From contig NZ_JAHBBK010000001.1 in the NCBI RefSeq assembly GCF_018390515.1, positions 1,612,001-1,676,000 of the forward strand: DNA of 64,000 bases, in the 5' to 3' direction. Both the position numbers and the translations under genes were made by a program. Below are positions 6,675-15,201 of the stretch, piece after piece (the stretch's first letter is position 1; the number at the start of each line of letters is the position of its first letter). The stretch is from Mucilaginibacter sp. Bleaf8. GTDB lineage: Bacteria; Bacteroidota; Bacteroidia; Sphingobacteriales; Sphingobacteriaceae. The notes below the pieces were generated by a model. That model did not search any database. It was not told where the DNA came from and worked only from the letters and a program-made list of their open reading frames with translations.

Positions 6675-7760
6675 ATGCCGCACACACTTACTGCTCCTGT
6701 ATCAATTCAATCATTTTCCGATAAAAGCAAACGCCCGGTCATCCTTTGGCTTGTTACCGGTGTAGTGATGGTAATGATACAGATTTTGCTGGGTGGCATT
6801 ACCCGCTTAACCGGCTCGGGCCTATCCATTACCGAATGGAAACCGCTGTTGGGCGCACTACCTCCTCTTAACGAACATGCCTGGCAGCATAGTTTTGAAC
6901 AGTACCAGCAAATTGCCCAGTTCAAAAAAATCAATTACAATTTTACGCTGGCCGATTATAAAGCCATATTTTTTTGGGAATGGCTGCACCGCGAATGGGC
7001 TCGGCTAATGGGTGTGGTATTTCTGATACCATTCCTGATTTTTATTGCACAAAAACGGCTGGATAAGCAGATGATCAAACCCATGCTTATCCTGTTTATT
7101 TTAGGCGGACTGCAGGGCGCCATCGGCTGGTTGATGGTAAAAAGCGGCCTCAATGATACGGATATTGCGGTGAGCCACGTCCGATTGGCTATTCACTTTA
7201 TGTGTGCCTTAATTTTGCTTGGCTATTTAGTTTGGTTCACCTTAAAATTAGCTATCCCTGCACAGCGCATTGCTTTAGCACCCACTGCTCAAAAGCTAAA
7301 CCTGCTATTGCTTGCACTGCTTTTTTTCCAGTTAATATACGGCGCTTTCATGGCCGGCACACATGCCGCATTGCACGCCCCTACCTGGCCCGACATCAAT
7401 GGTTCATTCATACCCGATGGCATGAATGTTCGCGCACAGAGCTTACTCCATACCTTATGCTATAATGTTTTCACTATTCAGTTTATACACCGTATGCTGG
7501 CCTATGCAATAGGTATAGTTACCGTTGCCTGGTTTATACAAAGTGGCAAAGCAGTTAGAAGCACCTTGCTATATAAATTCAGGAGTGTACCGCTGTTACT
7601 TGTTGCTGTACAAATTACTTTAGGGGTAATGGCGTTGTTGAACAGCTTATTCAAAACAGGCGTTTATTATGCGGTTATACATCAGTTTACCGGCATGCTG
7701 CTGCTTACAGCACTACTCATTACTTTTTACCTGAGCAACCGCCGATCCACCTTTATATAA
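6675..7760 (+). CDS. ctaA: heme A synthase (COX15/CtaA)
   Basis: An integral membrane enzyme that hydroxylates the methyl group on heme O to give heme A for cytochrome oxidase. The 361 residues contain about eight transmembrane helices. The motif GGITRLTGSGLSITEWKPL follows the first helix, EWLHREWARLMG starts the second quarter, GGLQGAIGWLMVKSGL sits mid-protein, and IQFIHRMLAYAIG and VIHQFTGMLLL supply the paired heme-ligand His positions. The ATG at MPHTLTAP was chosen over 6633 because family members start close to the first helix. It belongs with aerobic respiration. Confidence 0.93.
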   Translation: MPHTLTAPVSIQSFSDKSKRPVILWLVTGVVMVMIQILLGGITRLTGSGLSITEWKPLLGALPPLNEHAWQHSFEQYQQIAQFKKINYNFTLADYKAIFFWEWLHREWARLMGVVFLIPFLIFIAQKRLDKQMIKPMLILFILGGLQGAIGWLMVKSGLNDTDIAVSHVRLAIHFMCALILLGYLVWFTLKLAIPAQRIALAPTAQKLNLLLLALLFFQLIYGAFMAGTHAALHAPTWPDINGSFIPDGMNVRAQSLLHTLCYNVFTIQFIHRMLAYAIGIVTVAWFIQSGKAVRSTLLYKFRSVPLLLVAVQITLGVMALLNSLFKTGVYYAVIHQFTGMLLLTALLITFYLSNRRSTFI

Positions 7761-7874
7761 AGCATCGTTAACCAAACATTTTTACGGGTTAATCTTAATT
7801 TTACATAAAACGTTTACATTGCCGTCTTTACAAACAGCAAAACAGAATACCTGTAGATAACATTAATATAACTA

Positions 7875-8465
7875 ATGTATTGGTACGAAGACGAGGTTAA
7901 ACGCCTGGAACAAGATTATAAAAGAATACCCTATATACCCGAAACGCTGTTTTTTGGCAGCTCCACCATACGGCTATGGCAAACCTTATATCAAGATTTT
8001 GCGCATCTTAAACCTATTAATTTAGGCTTTGGCGGGTCTACCCTGGCCGGTTGCGTTTGGTTTTTTGAGCGGATAATGGAGCCTTACAACCCCAAACGCA
8101 TCATTGTGTATGCCGGCGATAACGATTTGGGCGACGGCCGACACCCCGAGGAAGTGTTTATATTTTTTCAGCAGCTGATGACGAAGACCGAAAAGCGCTT
8201 TGGTAACCTGCCCTGCTATTACATATCGCTCAAGCCCAGCATAAGCCGCTGGCATATGGCCGATAAATTTATGTACACCAATAATCTGATTGAAAATGAA
8301 ATTGTAAAGCAAAGCAGCAACTGGCGCTTTATTAACATTTTTAAAAGAATGCTGGATGCATCGGGCCAGCCCGAAAGACGCTACTTTGGCGAAGACGGAC
8401 TGCATTTAAGTAACGACGGATACGATGTTTGGAGAGAAGTAGTAAAAAACAGCATTACATTGTAA
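7875..8465 (+). CDS. SGNH/GDSL-type hydrolase, cytosolic
   Basis: A 196-residue SGNH-fold hydrolase or esterase without a signal peptide. Block I is FFGSSTIRLW (about 24-33) with the nucleophile Ser, block II contains NLGFGGSTLAGC, block III is YAGDNDLGDGR, and the catalytic Asp/His block is DGLHLSNDGYDVW near the end. The variant block I (GSSTIRLW instead of GDSL) is shared with the secreted paralogue at 54078-54740. The substrate is unknown and is probably an acyl or acetyl ester. The next gene is another hydrolase on the same strand. Confidence 0.85.
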   Translation: MYWYEDEVKRLEQDYKRIPYIPETLFFGSSTIRLWQTLYQDFAHLKPINLGFGGSTLAGCVWFFERIMEPYNPKRIIVYAGDNDLGDGRHPEEVFIFFQQLMTKTEKRFGNLPCYYISLKPSISRWHMADKFMYTNNLIENEIVKQSSNWRFINIFKRMLDASGQPERRYFGEDGLHLSNDGYDVWREVVKNSITL

Positions 8466-8535
8466 TTCGTTTATCTTGTTTTGATGTTGAGGTAATATAA
8501 CTTAAAGATATTCTGCCCGCAAAGGCAGGCCAACA

Positions 8536-9264
8536 ATGCACAGAGAATATCATAAATGGTACAGCCACAACCTGCAGCGCAACATGGAACTGCTGGTTTT
8601 TGGGCACGGCGGCAAAACAGTATTGTTTTTTCCGACCCGTATGGCACGCTTTTATGATTACGAAAACTGGGGCATTGTTAATGCCCTTAGTCACCGGCTT
8701 AATAATGGCGAGCTGCAGCTGATTTGTGTTGACAGTGTGGATACCGAGAGTTTTTACAATCAACACATACACCCCGCCGCACGTATACAACGCCATTTGC
8801 AATATGAGGCGTATATTCTGAACGAGGTATTGCCGCTTATGCGCCATAAAAGCCATGGCCATGGCTTACAGGTTGCAGGCTGTAGCATGGGTGCCTACCA
8901 TGCAATCAATATAGCTTTCCGGCATCCTACACTTTTTAACAAGGTTACCGCCATGAGCGGCCGGTATGATTTAACACAGTCATTACCCAATTTTAAAGAT
9001 TTGTTTGATGGTTATCATAACGAAACCATTTACTTTAACATGCCGGCCCAGTATACCACCAACCTGCATGAGCCGGGCACACTGGCAGCCTTACGCCACA
9101 TGGATATTACGCTGGCTGTAGGGCAAACCGATCCTTTTGTTGGCAGCAACCAATACCTTAGCCAACTGCTCTGGAGCAAGCACATTCCGCATCAGTTTTA
9201 TATCTGGGATAACTACGCCCATCGTCCGCGTTACTGGCGGCAAATGGTACAGCTTTACCTTTAA
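8536..9264 (+). CDS. alpha/beta-hydrolase, putative esterase
   Basis: A 242-residue protein of the esterase-D/YbbA type, cytosolic by sequence. The nucleophile elbow GCSMG puts Ser near residue 117. An acid residue is likely in GQTDPFVGS, and the catalytic His is likely in NYAHRPRYW near the C-terminus. The N-terminus (HKWYSHNLQRNMELLVFGHGG) is characteristic of a Bacteroidota esterase family. The gene lies 70 bp after the SGNH hydrolase and may be co-transcribed with it. The substrate is unknown. Confidence 0.8.
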   Translation: MHREYHKWYSHNLQRNMELLVFGHGGKTVLFFPTRMARFYDYENWGIVNALSHRLNNGELQLICVDSVDTESFYNQHIHPAARIQRHLQYEAYILNEVLPLMRHKSHGHGLQVAGCSMGAYHAINIAFRHPTLFNKVTAMSGRYDLTQSLPNFKDLFDGYHNETIYFNMPAQYTTNLHEPGTLAALRHMDITLAVGQTDPFVGSNQYLSQLLWSKHIPHQFYIWDNYAHRPRYWRQMVQLYL

Positions 9265-9379
9265 AAGCTTTGTCACTGTTTGTAAATACTAAGCCTACAA
9301 CCATTTGGAGTATTTAATAGATGAGAAAAACTTATTTATAGGTTAACAGTTTATACTTTATAATAAAAAAACATCTATT

Positions 9380-9832
9380 ATGGAAACCTTAGAAAAATCA
9401 GCAGAAATAGTTAGTAATCTGATCCAATTGAATAATGACCGTGTTGACGGCTTCGAAAAAGCACTTGAAGACTTGGGCGAAGGCGATGCCGATCTGAAAT
9501 CATTATTTGAATTTTATAGCCAGCAAAGCCGCCGATTTTCACAAGAATTATCAGCCGTTGGTGCACAAAGCGGCGCTGATACCGATACCGGCAATAGCGT
9601 TAGCGGTACCTTACACCGTGCATGGATTGATGTTAAAGCCGTGTTTACCGGTCATGATCGTGAAGCGATTCTGAATGAGTGCGAACGTGGCGAAGACGTG
9701 ATCAAGAAAGCTTACAAAGAAGCATTAACTGAAAATAACTTAACCCCTGCAGCTTTACAAGTAGTAAGCGCTCAGGCACAAGAAATCAATCAGGCTCACG
9801 ACAGAATTAAAGCTCTGCGCGACAGCCAATAA
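9380..9832 (+). CDS. PA2169-family four-helix-bundle protein (DUF2383)
   Basis: A 150-residue, all-helical, acidic protein. The N-terminus LIQLNNDRVDGFEKALEDL and the middle HRAWIDVKAVFTGHDREAILNECERGEDVIKKAYKEAL match the PA2169/DUF2383 ferritin-like bundle family. Members are abundant soluble proteins of unknown role, often induced in stress or stationary phase. The gene is monocistronic: a strong terminator follows it at 9852-9894. The upstream gap is A/T-rich with no exact promoter match. Confidence 0.85.
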   Translation: METLEKSAEIVSNLIQLNNDRVDGFEKALEDLGEGDADLKSLFEFYSQQSRRFSQELSAVGAQSGADTDTGNSVSGTLHRAWIDVKAVFTGHDREAILNECERGEDVIKKAYKEALTENNLTPAALQVVSAQAQEINQAHDRIKALRDSQ

Positions 9833-9851
9833 TAGTTAACTAAAGTAACTT

Positions 9852-9894
9852 GCAAACTGACCGCCTTCCATAAAAAGGCGGTCAGTTTGCTTTT
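9852..9894 (+). terminator. terminator after DUF2383 gene
   Basis: A 16-bp perfect stem GCAAACTGACCGCCTT/AAGGCGGTCAGTTTGC is followed by TTTT. Confidence 0.9.
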
Positions 9895-9905
9895 ATCAGA
9901 AGTGA

Positions 9906-9929
9906 AGCACATACTGTTATGTATGTGCT
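9906..9929. promoter_or_regulatory. hairpin upstream of small basic protein
   Basis: AGCACATAC/GTATGTGCT is a perfect 9-bp stem with a 6-nt loop, 29 bp ahead of the 9959 ATG. It has no T-run, so it could be a leader structure or a protein-binding palindrome. Confidence 0.4.
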
Positions 9930-9958
9930 GAATTACATCATTTTAGAAACAAAAGATT

Positions 9959-10078
9959 ATGGCAGCTACAAAAGGTCAAAAAGATGCCTGCTGGAAAGGC
10001 TACGAAAAGAAAGGCACTAAAGAAAAGAACGGCAAAACTGTTCCTAACTGTGTTAAGTCATCTAAAAAGAAAGATTAA
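9959..10078 (+). CDS. small basic two-cysteine protein, 39 aa
   Basis: Translated by hand: 39 residues, MAATKGQKDACWKGYEKKG then a Lys-rich stretch with VPNCVKSSKKKD at the end. It is very basic, with the pair ACW and PNC. Similar CWKGYEK...G-VPNCV peptides occur in many bacterial and phage genomes, but I know no function. It is tightly framed by a hairpin upstream and a strong terminator seven bases after the stop, which supports a real monocistronic gene. Confidence 0.75.
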   Translation: MAATKGQKDACWKGYEKKGTKEKNGKTVPNCVKSSKKKD

Positions 10079-10084
10079 GTCCAC

Positions 10085-10133
10085 ACTAAACAGAAAAGGG
10101 CCTGCTTTGAAAGCAGGCCCTTTTCTGTTTAGT
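10085..10133. terminator. 23-bp perfect-stem bidirectional terminator
   Basis: Bases 10085-10107 pair perfectly with 10111-10133 around a 3-nt loop. It ends both the small basic gene (plus) and the convergent phospholipase-like gene (minus, stop at 10135). Confidence 0.92.
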
Positions 10134-10134
10134 A

Positions 10135-11427
10135 CTATCTTTTTATTCTGCTGTTAGCGTTTCTGGTTAATACGTTGGTAGCTGCAGGATAAGCCTTAAC
10201 CTTTTCCAGAGCCAGGCTGAACGCCTGTATTTTTTCGGGGCTGTCTTTAAATAGCAGGCGCAGATCTACGTTCTCATAATACTGCACAATGTGTTGTTGC
10301 AGTTCGGGAGTCATGCACTGCATGCCTTGCTTTTGCAGCATGTTCACTAATTTGCAATAGGCTTTGTCGGCCAGGTGATACGCTCCGTAGACGGCAGGCT
10401 TACCGGTATCAAAATTTATATCTTCAAATTGCAGATTGCCGTCTTTTACCTGATTTAATACCCCGGCATATCGTACCACAATGGTATCAAACGTAGCTAC
10501 AAAGCGGCGCTCTCCTTCCGCAGTAGGATATTTAAACTTAAGGCTTTTTAAGGGGCCCACTTTTGGCAGTATATGAACCAAGAAAGCCAGGGCCCGCGCC
10601 TTAAAATCAGGTTTACTGCTTTTGCCGCCAAACTCCTGCTTATACATATACTTGCGCATTTTGTAACGGAAAGTATGACTGGTAGCTGCAGGATTACCTT
10701 TCGTGATCTCGTCTTTTTTAGATTTCCAAGCCTGTTTGGTAAGGGCCGGGAACAGGTTTTTAACCCCCCAGCGCAAAATGCTTATGCTCGATGAAAAATT
10801 GCTGAAATAATCGTGCAGATGTTGCCCGTAGGTTTTCAGAAAAGCTCTTTCTAAAGGTGCAGTGGCAATATTGAAGCCAATAAAATCGTGATAGGCTACC
10901 GAGGCATAATTGCTGCGGCCTATCTGCACCACATCATAAGCAAACTCCATGCGGCTGTGCGAGACATGATCGTCCTCGTAAGTAACCTCGTTACCAAACT
11001 TCTGGCGAAGTTCGGGGTATAGCAGAGGTACGGTAACATTGGTTGCTTGCGAGTGCCCGTATTTATCGGCAATATAATGCGACAATGCACCCAGGGCAAA
11101 AGCATATTCGTTAATATCGCCGGCTTCTTTAATGAGGCAGGTAATGAAATCGCCGCTACGCACATAGTGCAGCAGGTCGGTAAAGTGCGCGTTGCCGCCT
11201 GGCATATAACCAATATCAGCCACCAAGCTACCCCCATAGGCATAGGCATGTGCCGTAATCAGTTCCTGATCGGTAGCAGCGGGATACTTTTGTTTTAAAA
11301 TGGGTACCAGGGTACGCCCCCACTCCGCATCAATAATAGCTTCATGCGCCAAAATAGAAAACGCGCCCGACGACAACGGCAAACATAATAGAAGCCCTAA
11401 AAATATTTTAAGAAATTTGGTATACAT
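10135..11427 (-). CDS. exported zinc-dependent phospholipase C-like protein
   Basis: A 430-residue protein with an N-terminal signal peptide (about 1-22). The mature part starts FSILAHEAIIDAEW and has a series of His/Asp sites: AHAYAYGG, AHFTDLLHY and GALSHYIADKYGHSQATN. These match the zinc-dependent phospholipase C/S1-P1 nuclease-like fold. The C-terminal 200 residues are basic and less conserved. It is expected in the periplasm or outside the cell. Enzyme activity is inferred from the metal-site pattern only. The gene is alone on its strand and ends at a strong shared terminator. Confidence 0.8.
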   Translation of the reverse strand: MYTKFLKIFLGLLLCLPLSSGAFSILAHEAIIDAEWGRTLVPILKQKYPAATDQELITAHAYAYGGSLVADIGYMPGGNAHFTDLLHYVRSGDFITCLIKEAGDINEYAFALGALSHYIADKYGHSQATNVTVPLLYPELRQKFGNEVTYEDDHVSHSRMEFAYDVVQIGRSNYASVAYHDFIGFNIATAPLERAFLKTYGQHLHDYFSNFSSSISILRWGVKNLFPALTKQAWKSKKDEITKGNPAATSHTFRYKMRKYMYKQEFGGKSSKPDFKARALAFLVHILPKVGPLKSLKFKYPTAEGERRFVATFDTIVVRYAGVLNQVKDGNLQFEDINFDTGKPAVYGAYHLADKAYCKLVNMLQKQGMQCMTPELQQHIVQYYENVDLRLLFKDSPEKIQAFSLALEKVKAYPAATNVLTRNANSRIKR

Positions 11428-11583
11428 AGAAAGTAGCAGCAGCTATTAAACACATGTTCAAACACCAAAGTATAGAATGTGTTTGTAACAATGATATGCC
11501 CGTAAGGAGTAACATAATGTTTAATAGTTTAATAACAGGCGGTTAACATAGCTTCTGATAGTGGAGCCTAACCCATACTGCAT

Positions 11584-11615
11584 AAAAAAGGCCGGTAAAC
11601 ATACCGGCCTTTTTT
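11584..11615 (-). terminator. terminator after CsbD-like gene
   Basis: The stem AAAAAAGGCCGGTA/TACCGGCCTTTTTT lies immediately downstream of the CsbD-like stop on the minus strand. Confidence 0.88.
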
Positions 11616-11616
11616 A

Positions 11617-11802
11617 TTATAAACTGTTAATCCATTTTACCAGCTCATCACGACCTTTGCCGGTTTTTTGCTGCAATTTGCCTAACAATTCATCGTCTTG
11701 TCCTTCCTGATAAGTTAAATCATCATCGGTCAGATCACCATAGGCTTGTTTAATTTTGCCTTTCAGTTCGTTCCAACCACCTTTTATTTCCAGCTTGTCC
11801 AT
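11617..11802 (-). CDS. CsbD-family stress protein
   Basis: A 61-residue CsbD-like protein: [19 protein letters not shown], then [10 protein letters not shown] and a C-terminal helix ending ELVKWINSL. CsbD proteins are small soluble proteins of unknown mechanism that are strongly induced by general stress in many bacteria. The start is placed at MDKLE, the family start, rather than the longer frame from 11904. The gene is divergent from the SIMPL gene at 12193. The 390-bp gap between them carries the phased GGWACA array. Confidence 0.88.
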   Translation of the reverse strand: MDKLEIKGGWNELKGKIKQAYGDLTDDDLTYQEGQDDELLGKLQQKTGKGRDELVKWINSL

Positions 11803-12192
11803 AATCGTATCATTTAAGTTATATAAGTACAACAAGGTGTACTTTATTTGGTTTGCCAGGTGTACCATTTTTGAAGTGGTACAAAGCGGAACAAACCGGT
11901 ACACGCCGGAACAGGTGGTACACTTTGGTACACCTAAAACGCAGTTTACAGCTCAGAAACGCAGTTTGTAAAAAGTGGTACAGGGTGGAACACCCAGAAC
12001 AGTTTGGTACAGGTATTTATACTCGTGACACGATTGTGTCAGTGCCTGAGTATATCAAACATGCAGAATTACAACTTTTGCCTTGCCTCACTATACCTTT
12101 TTTGAGTCTCAGCCAAAAACTTCAGCTGGTTTGATCTATCAAGTAATTGTATATTGCATAAATAACCTTAGCAAACAATCAATCCTCACAAC
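11803..12192. other. divergent intergenic region
   Basis: This gap lies between the CsbD-like and SIMPL genes. Reading frames across it (11756-11971 and 11853-12134) look non-coding. It contains the phased repeat array at 11878-12011, plus partial GGTGTACC copies at about 11835 and 11860 in the opposite orientation. The 180 bp before the SIMPL ATG have no exact TAnnTTTG box. Confidence 0.6.
11878..12011. repeat. 10-bp-phased GGTACA/GGAACA array
   Basis: GGWACA hexamers start at 11878, 11888, 11898, 11908, 11917, 11927, 11977, 11987 and 12006, with an AGAACA at 11996. GGTACA and GGAACA mostly alternate. Spacing is 9-10 bp, and the two blocks are 50 bp apart, exactly five repeats. In the gap, AAACGCAGTTT occurs at 11937 and 11957, 20 bp apart. 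All copies therefore fall on nearly the same face of the helix, which is typical of an array of protein-binding sites. Confidence 0.75.
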
Positions 12193-12930
12193 ATGATGAA
12201 ACCGGCCATCACTACAGCAATTATTATCGGCTTATGCGCCATCATTGCATTTGCTATTATTGGCAACGCCTTTAAGTACCGCTCCAAAACCATGGAAACC
12301 ATTGTGGTTACGGGCCTGGCCGAAAAGGATTTCAACAGTGACCTGATTGTATGGAGCGGCTCGTACTCGCGCAAAGCGCTTGATTTAAAAACCGCTTATG
12401 CAACACTTAAAGCAGATGAAAACACGATACGTACTTATTTGATGAATAAAGGTATAAGTGCAGGGCAAATGGTTTTTTCGTCGGTGGTGATTAACAAGGA
12501 ATTTGACCAGCGACAGGACGAGAGCGGCCGACTGTTGGGTCAGGAATTTAGTGGCTATAATCTGACGCAAACCGTTACCATACAATCTAACGAGGTTAAC
12601 AAAATAGATAAGATTTCGCGCGAAGCTACGGAGCTGATTCAAACCGGTGTAGAATTTAATTCATCGGCACCATTGTTTTACAACACAAAGCTTAACCAAG
12701 TAAAAATGGAGCTGCTGGGTAAAGCCAGCGCCGATGCCAAAGCCCGTGCAGAAACCATAGCCGAAAATGCCGGAAGCTCGTTAGGGAAACTAAAAAAGGC
12801 CACCATGGGCGTTTTCCAGATCACCGGCAAAAACAGCAACGAAGATTACAGCTATGGCGGCGCATTTAATACATCTAATCGCTATAAAACCGGCTCTATC
12901 ACCATTAAAATGGAATTTGCAGCCAACTAA
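12193..12930 (+). CDS. SIMPL domain-containing protein (DUF541)
   Basis: A 245-residue envelope protein with one N-terminal signal-anchor helix (about 5-24, TTAIIIGLCAIIAFAIIGNAF). It is followed by a SIMPL/DUF541 domain: TIVVTGLAEKDFNSDLIVW opens the domain, and SADAKARAETIAENAGSSLGKL matches the family's most conserved segment. Homologues are periplasmic oligomers of unknown biochemical role, some linked to oxidative stress or immune signalling. Two in-frame ATGs lie side by side at 12193 and 12196. Divergent from the CsbD-like gene. Confidence 0.85.
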   Translation: MMKPAITTAIIIGLCAIIAFAIIGNAFKYRSKTMETIVVTGLAEKDFNSDLIVWSGSYSRKALDLKTAYATLKADENTIRTYLMNKGISAGQMVFSSVVINKEFDQRQDESGRLLGQEFSGYNLTQTVTIQSNEVNKIDKISREATELIQTGVEFNSSAPLFYNTKLNQVKMELLGKASADAKARAETIAENAGSSLGKLKKATMGVFQITGKNSNEDYSYGGAFNTSNRYKTGSITIKMEFAAN

Positions 12931-12982
12931 TCTGCTGGTTTTGGGTTAGTTAATTACACCAATTATCCCCTTAAACATTACG

Positions 12983-14098
12983 ATGAAAAACCACTTTACA
13001 GCCACTTTATTTTCAGCCCGTTTAAAAAAGACGGCTGTAATGGCCTGCTTATTCCTATGCTTTAGCTTGGTTAGCTTTGCACAAAAGCTGAGGGTTGTGG
13101 TAGCAGGTTTAAACCACGACCATGTGCACAACATTCTCCACGCCTTTAACAACAATCAGGTTACTATTATTAGCATTGCGGAGCCTAACAAGCAGCTGTG
13201 GGCCAAATTCGGCAAGCAGTATCATTTACCGCAGTCGCTTTTTTATACCGATTTAAAAACAGCATTGCAAGCCCAAAAGCCCGATGCGGTACTGGGATAT
13301 AATGAAGTAGCCCGCCACCTGGATGTGGTACAGTTATGCGCCCCGCTGCATATACCAGTGATGGTTGAAAAGCCGCTGGCGGCCACGCTCGACCAGGCTA
13401 AACAAATTGAGCAATTGGCCAATAAATACCAGGTTAAAGTACTTACTAATTACGAAACTACCTGGTATGCCTCTTTCCATGATATATGTCGCACCTTGAA
13501 CACAGACAGCATTGGCGCAGTTAAAAAACTGGTAGTGCATGACGGGCACGAGGGCCCTAAAGAACTGGGCTGCAGCCCCGAATTTTTGCAATGGCTTACC
13601 GACCCTGTTTTAAATGGCGCGGGCGCCCTGAACGATTTTGGCTGCTATGGTGCCAACCTGATGACCTGGATTATGAAAGGCCAAAAACCTATTGCCGTAA
13701 CGGCTATTACCCGCCGCTACAAGCCGGCGGTATACCCTAAGGTTGATGATGATGCTACCGTTATTTTGGAATACCCCGGCGCTACCGGACTGATCGAAGC
13801 TTCCTGGAACTGGCCTTACTCCATTAAAGACCTGGAAGCATTTGGCGAGAACGGTTACCTGCACGCGCTGGATGGCAAAACCATCATCAGCCGCAAACGT
13901 GGCGGTCAGCAAAATAACAAGCAAGCCGCCCCGCTACCCGCACCATATCATGACCCAATTGCTTATTTAGCCGCCGTACTGCGCAACCAGATACCGGCTA
14001 CCGACGACTTATCATCACTCAAATACAACATGATTGTGATGCAGATACTGGATGCCGCGAAGCGTTCGGCTGCGAGTGGGAAGCGGGTGGTATTGTAG
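12983..14098 (+). CDS. exported Gfo/Idh/MocA-family oxidoreductase
   Basis: 371 residues. A basic start and a hydrophobic stretch ending SLVSFAQ (about 37) form a signal peptide, so the protein should be periplasmic. The N-terminal Rossmann region (KLRVVVAGLNHDHVHNIL) is the family nucleotide-binding start, and PVMVEKPLAAT is the conserved EKP motif around residue 133. The C-terminal domain has GAGALNDFGCYGANLM. Exported members of this family often act as glycoside-processing enzymes in Bacteroidota. The precise substrate is unknown. The gene lies 50 bp after the SIMPL gene. Confidence 0.85.
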   Translation: MKNHFTATLFSARLKKTAVMACLFLCFSLVSFAQKLRVVVAGLNHDHVHNILHAFNNNQVTIISIAEPNKQLWAKFGKQYHLPQSLFYTDLKTALQAQKPDAVLGYNEVARHLDVVQLCAPLHIPVMVEKPLAATLDQAKQIEQLANKYQVKVLTNYETTWYASFHDICRTLNTDSIGAVKKLVVHDGHEGPKELGCSPEFLQWLTDPVLNGAGALNDFGCYGANLMTWIMKGQKPIAVTAITRRYKPAVYPKVDDDATVILEYPGATGLIEASWNWPYSIKDLEAFGENGYLHALDGKTIISRKRGGQQNNKQAAPLPAPYHDPIAYLAAVLRNQIPATDDLSSLKYNMIVMQILDAAKRSAASGKRVVL

Positions 14099-14201
14099 AC
14101 TATCTTTTATATAAAATATATGATTCTACGGTGCCTGAAGTCTTAAGGCCACACACAGCGTTGAATCCAATTACGAAGAACAGAAACTATATTGCAAGAC
14201 A

Positions 14202-14453
14202 ATGAATAAATTAACCAAAAATACTTTCTATTACGTTTATGCACTCATTTGCAGTGTTATAGTTATCCAGTTATCCCAACCATTGATGAATGGATACAAA
14301 AGATCTATATTCATTATCTTTTCAGTAATAAGTCTTATTACTTCAACAACGATAAAACACTGGATAAGCATTAAATATAAAGCTGCGATGGATTATTTAT
14401 CAGGGTTTATTCTTATTGCAGGTACACTTATATTAAGGCAAATATATTTGTAA
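14202..14453 (+). CDS. hypothetical small membrane protein, 83 aa
   Basis: 83 residues with three hydrophobic segments, about 10-26, 32-48 and 61-81, so it is predicted to be an integral membrane protein. Codons are A/T-rich, like the two proteins that follow on the other strand and unlike the core genes on either side. No family is recognised. It starts a patch (14.1-15.9 kb) of orphan membrane proteins that could be horizontally acquired. Confidence 0.5.
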   Translation: MNKLTKNTFYYVYALICSVIVIQLSQPLMNGYKRSIFIIFSVISLITSTTIKHWISIKYKAAMDYLSGFILIAGTLILRQIYL

Positions 14454-14502
14454 CAAGTTCTTCTTCTCCGCAATCTAATATCAGATATAATTTTTCATTT
14501 AT

Positions 14503-14597
14503 CATGCCGACCCTATTTCGGCATCTCTGAGGATAAGTTAAAAAGTGTATATCCCGTACTTTGCAAGTGAGATGCTGAAACAAGGTTCAAACTTTAT
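14503..14597. repeat. degenerate palindromic intergenic repeat
   Basis: ATGCCGA CCCTATT TCGGCAT forms a 7-bp hairpin on the left. GAGATGCTGAAACAAGGTTCA follows on the right. This resembles the 'gtcatgctgaacttgtttcagcatctc' palindromes that are common between Bacteroidota genes. The arms here are diverged. Confidence 0.5.
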
Positions 14598-14613
14598 GTA
14601 AAGATCAAAGCCA

Positions 14614-15201
14614 TTAAAAGAAACGTGCGGCTATATTATTTCCACGATTCAAGGCCAATGCCAATGTATCCTGCCAGTCACTACATTGGGCCTCTATTTT
14701 AAAATTGTGAATCCGGTCCAAATTGTGGATATAAAACGGTAATTCGTACGAAGGATTTTGTATGTCGTTTAACATTAATTTAAGCGTTATCGAATCAGGG
14801 AATGCATTTGCCCTTATGTCGTAATGATTATGATGTTTACGGGCATGATAACTATTGCTGTTACCCCGAACAAAATGATAACCCAATATTTCGTGATAAG
14901 GCAGTACTTTGAAATCCATTTTTGGTGTAGAAGTTTGACCGGGCTTCCTAAGTTTTTGCCTATCGGCTCTGGTTAATTGCCGGCCAAACATCAAAAGCTT
15001 GTTAGTATCATCTATAGCTATAAAACACCTCCCATTAGGCTGAATAAAAGCTTTATCTACTTTAAATCCAGGCGTACGGGAAACAAGGTATTCGAACTCC
15101 CGTTTTATACGTCGATTTTTAAAAACTTTTCGGATCGATACCCAAATAAGAAGAAGCAAAAGGATGCAAATGCAGCAAATAAAAATATTATCAAAAACCA
15201 T
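14614..15201 (-). CDS. orphan protein with one N-terminal membrane helix
   Basis: 195 residues. An N-terminal transmembrane helix (about 5-22, IFICCICILLLLLIWVSI) is followed by a basic stretch KVFKNRRIKREFEYL and a soluble domain. That domain includes FIAIDDTNKLLMFGRQL, YHEILGYHFVRG and the C-terminal QCSDWQDTLALALN. The layout resembles small immunity-type or surface-sensing membrane proteins, but I recognise no family. It is A/T-rich and follows the 185-residue membrane protein on the same strand. A 61-codon hydrophobic frame overlaps its start (15105-15290). Confidence 0.65.
   Translation of the reverse strand: MVFDNIFICCICILLLLLIWVSIRKVFKNRRIKREFEYLVSRTPGFKVDKAFIQPNGRCFIAIDDTNKLLMFGRQLTRADRQKLRKPGQTSTPKMDFKVLPYHEILGYHFVRGNSNSYHARKHHNHYDIRANAFPDSITLKLMLNDIQNPSYELPFYIHNLDRIHNFKIEAQCSDWQDTLALALNRGNNIAARFF

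Noticed and set aside
7202..7465. 87-codon frame within ctaA
   Set aside because: It is a shadow of the heme A synthase frame, whose motifs are unambiguous.
11878..12011. GGWACA array as a CRISPR
   Set aside because: Units are 10 bp, too short for CRISPR repeats, with no unique spacers and no cas genes.
11853..12134. 93-codon frame over the GGWACA array, with repeated WYK-EQ-GT words
   Set aside because: The repetition comes from the DNA array; other frames give different repeated words, there is no promoter or partner, and it is better explained as non-coding.
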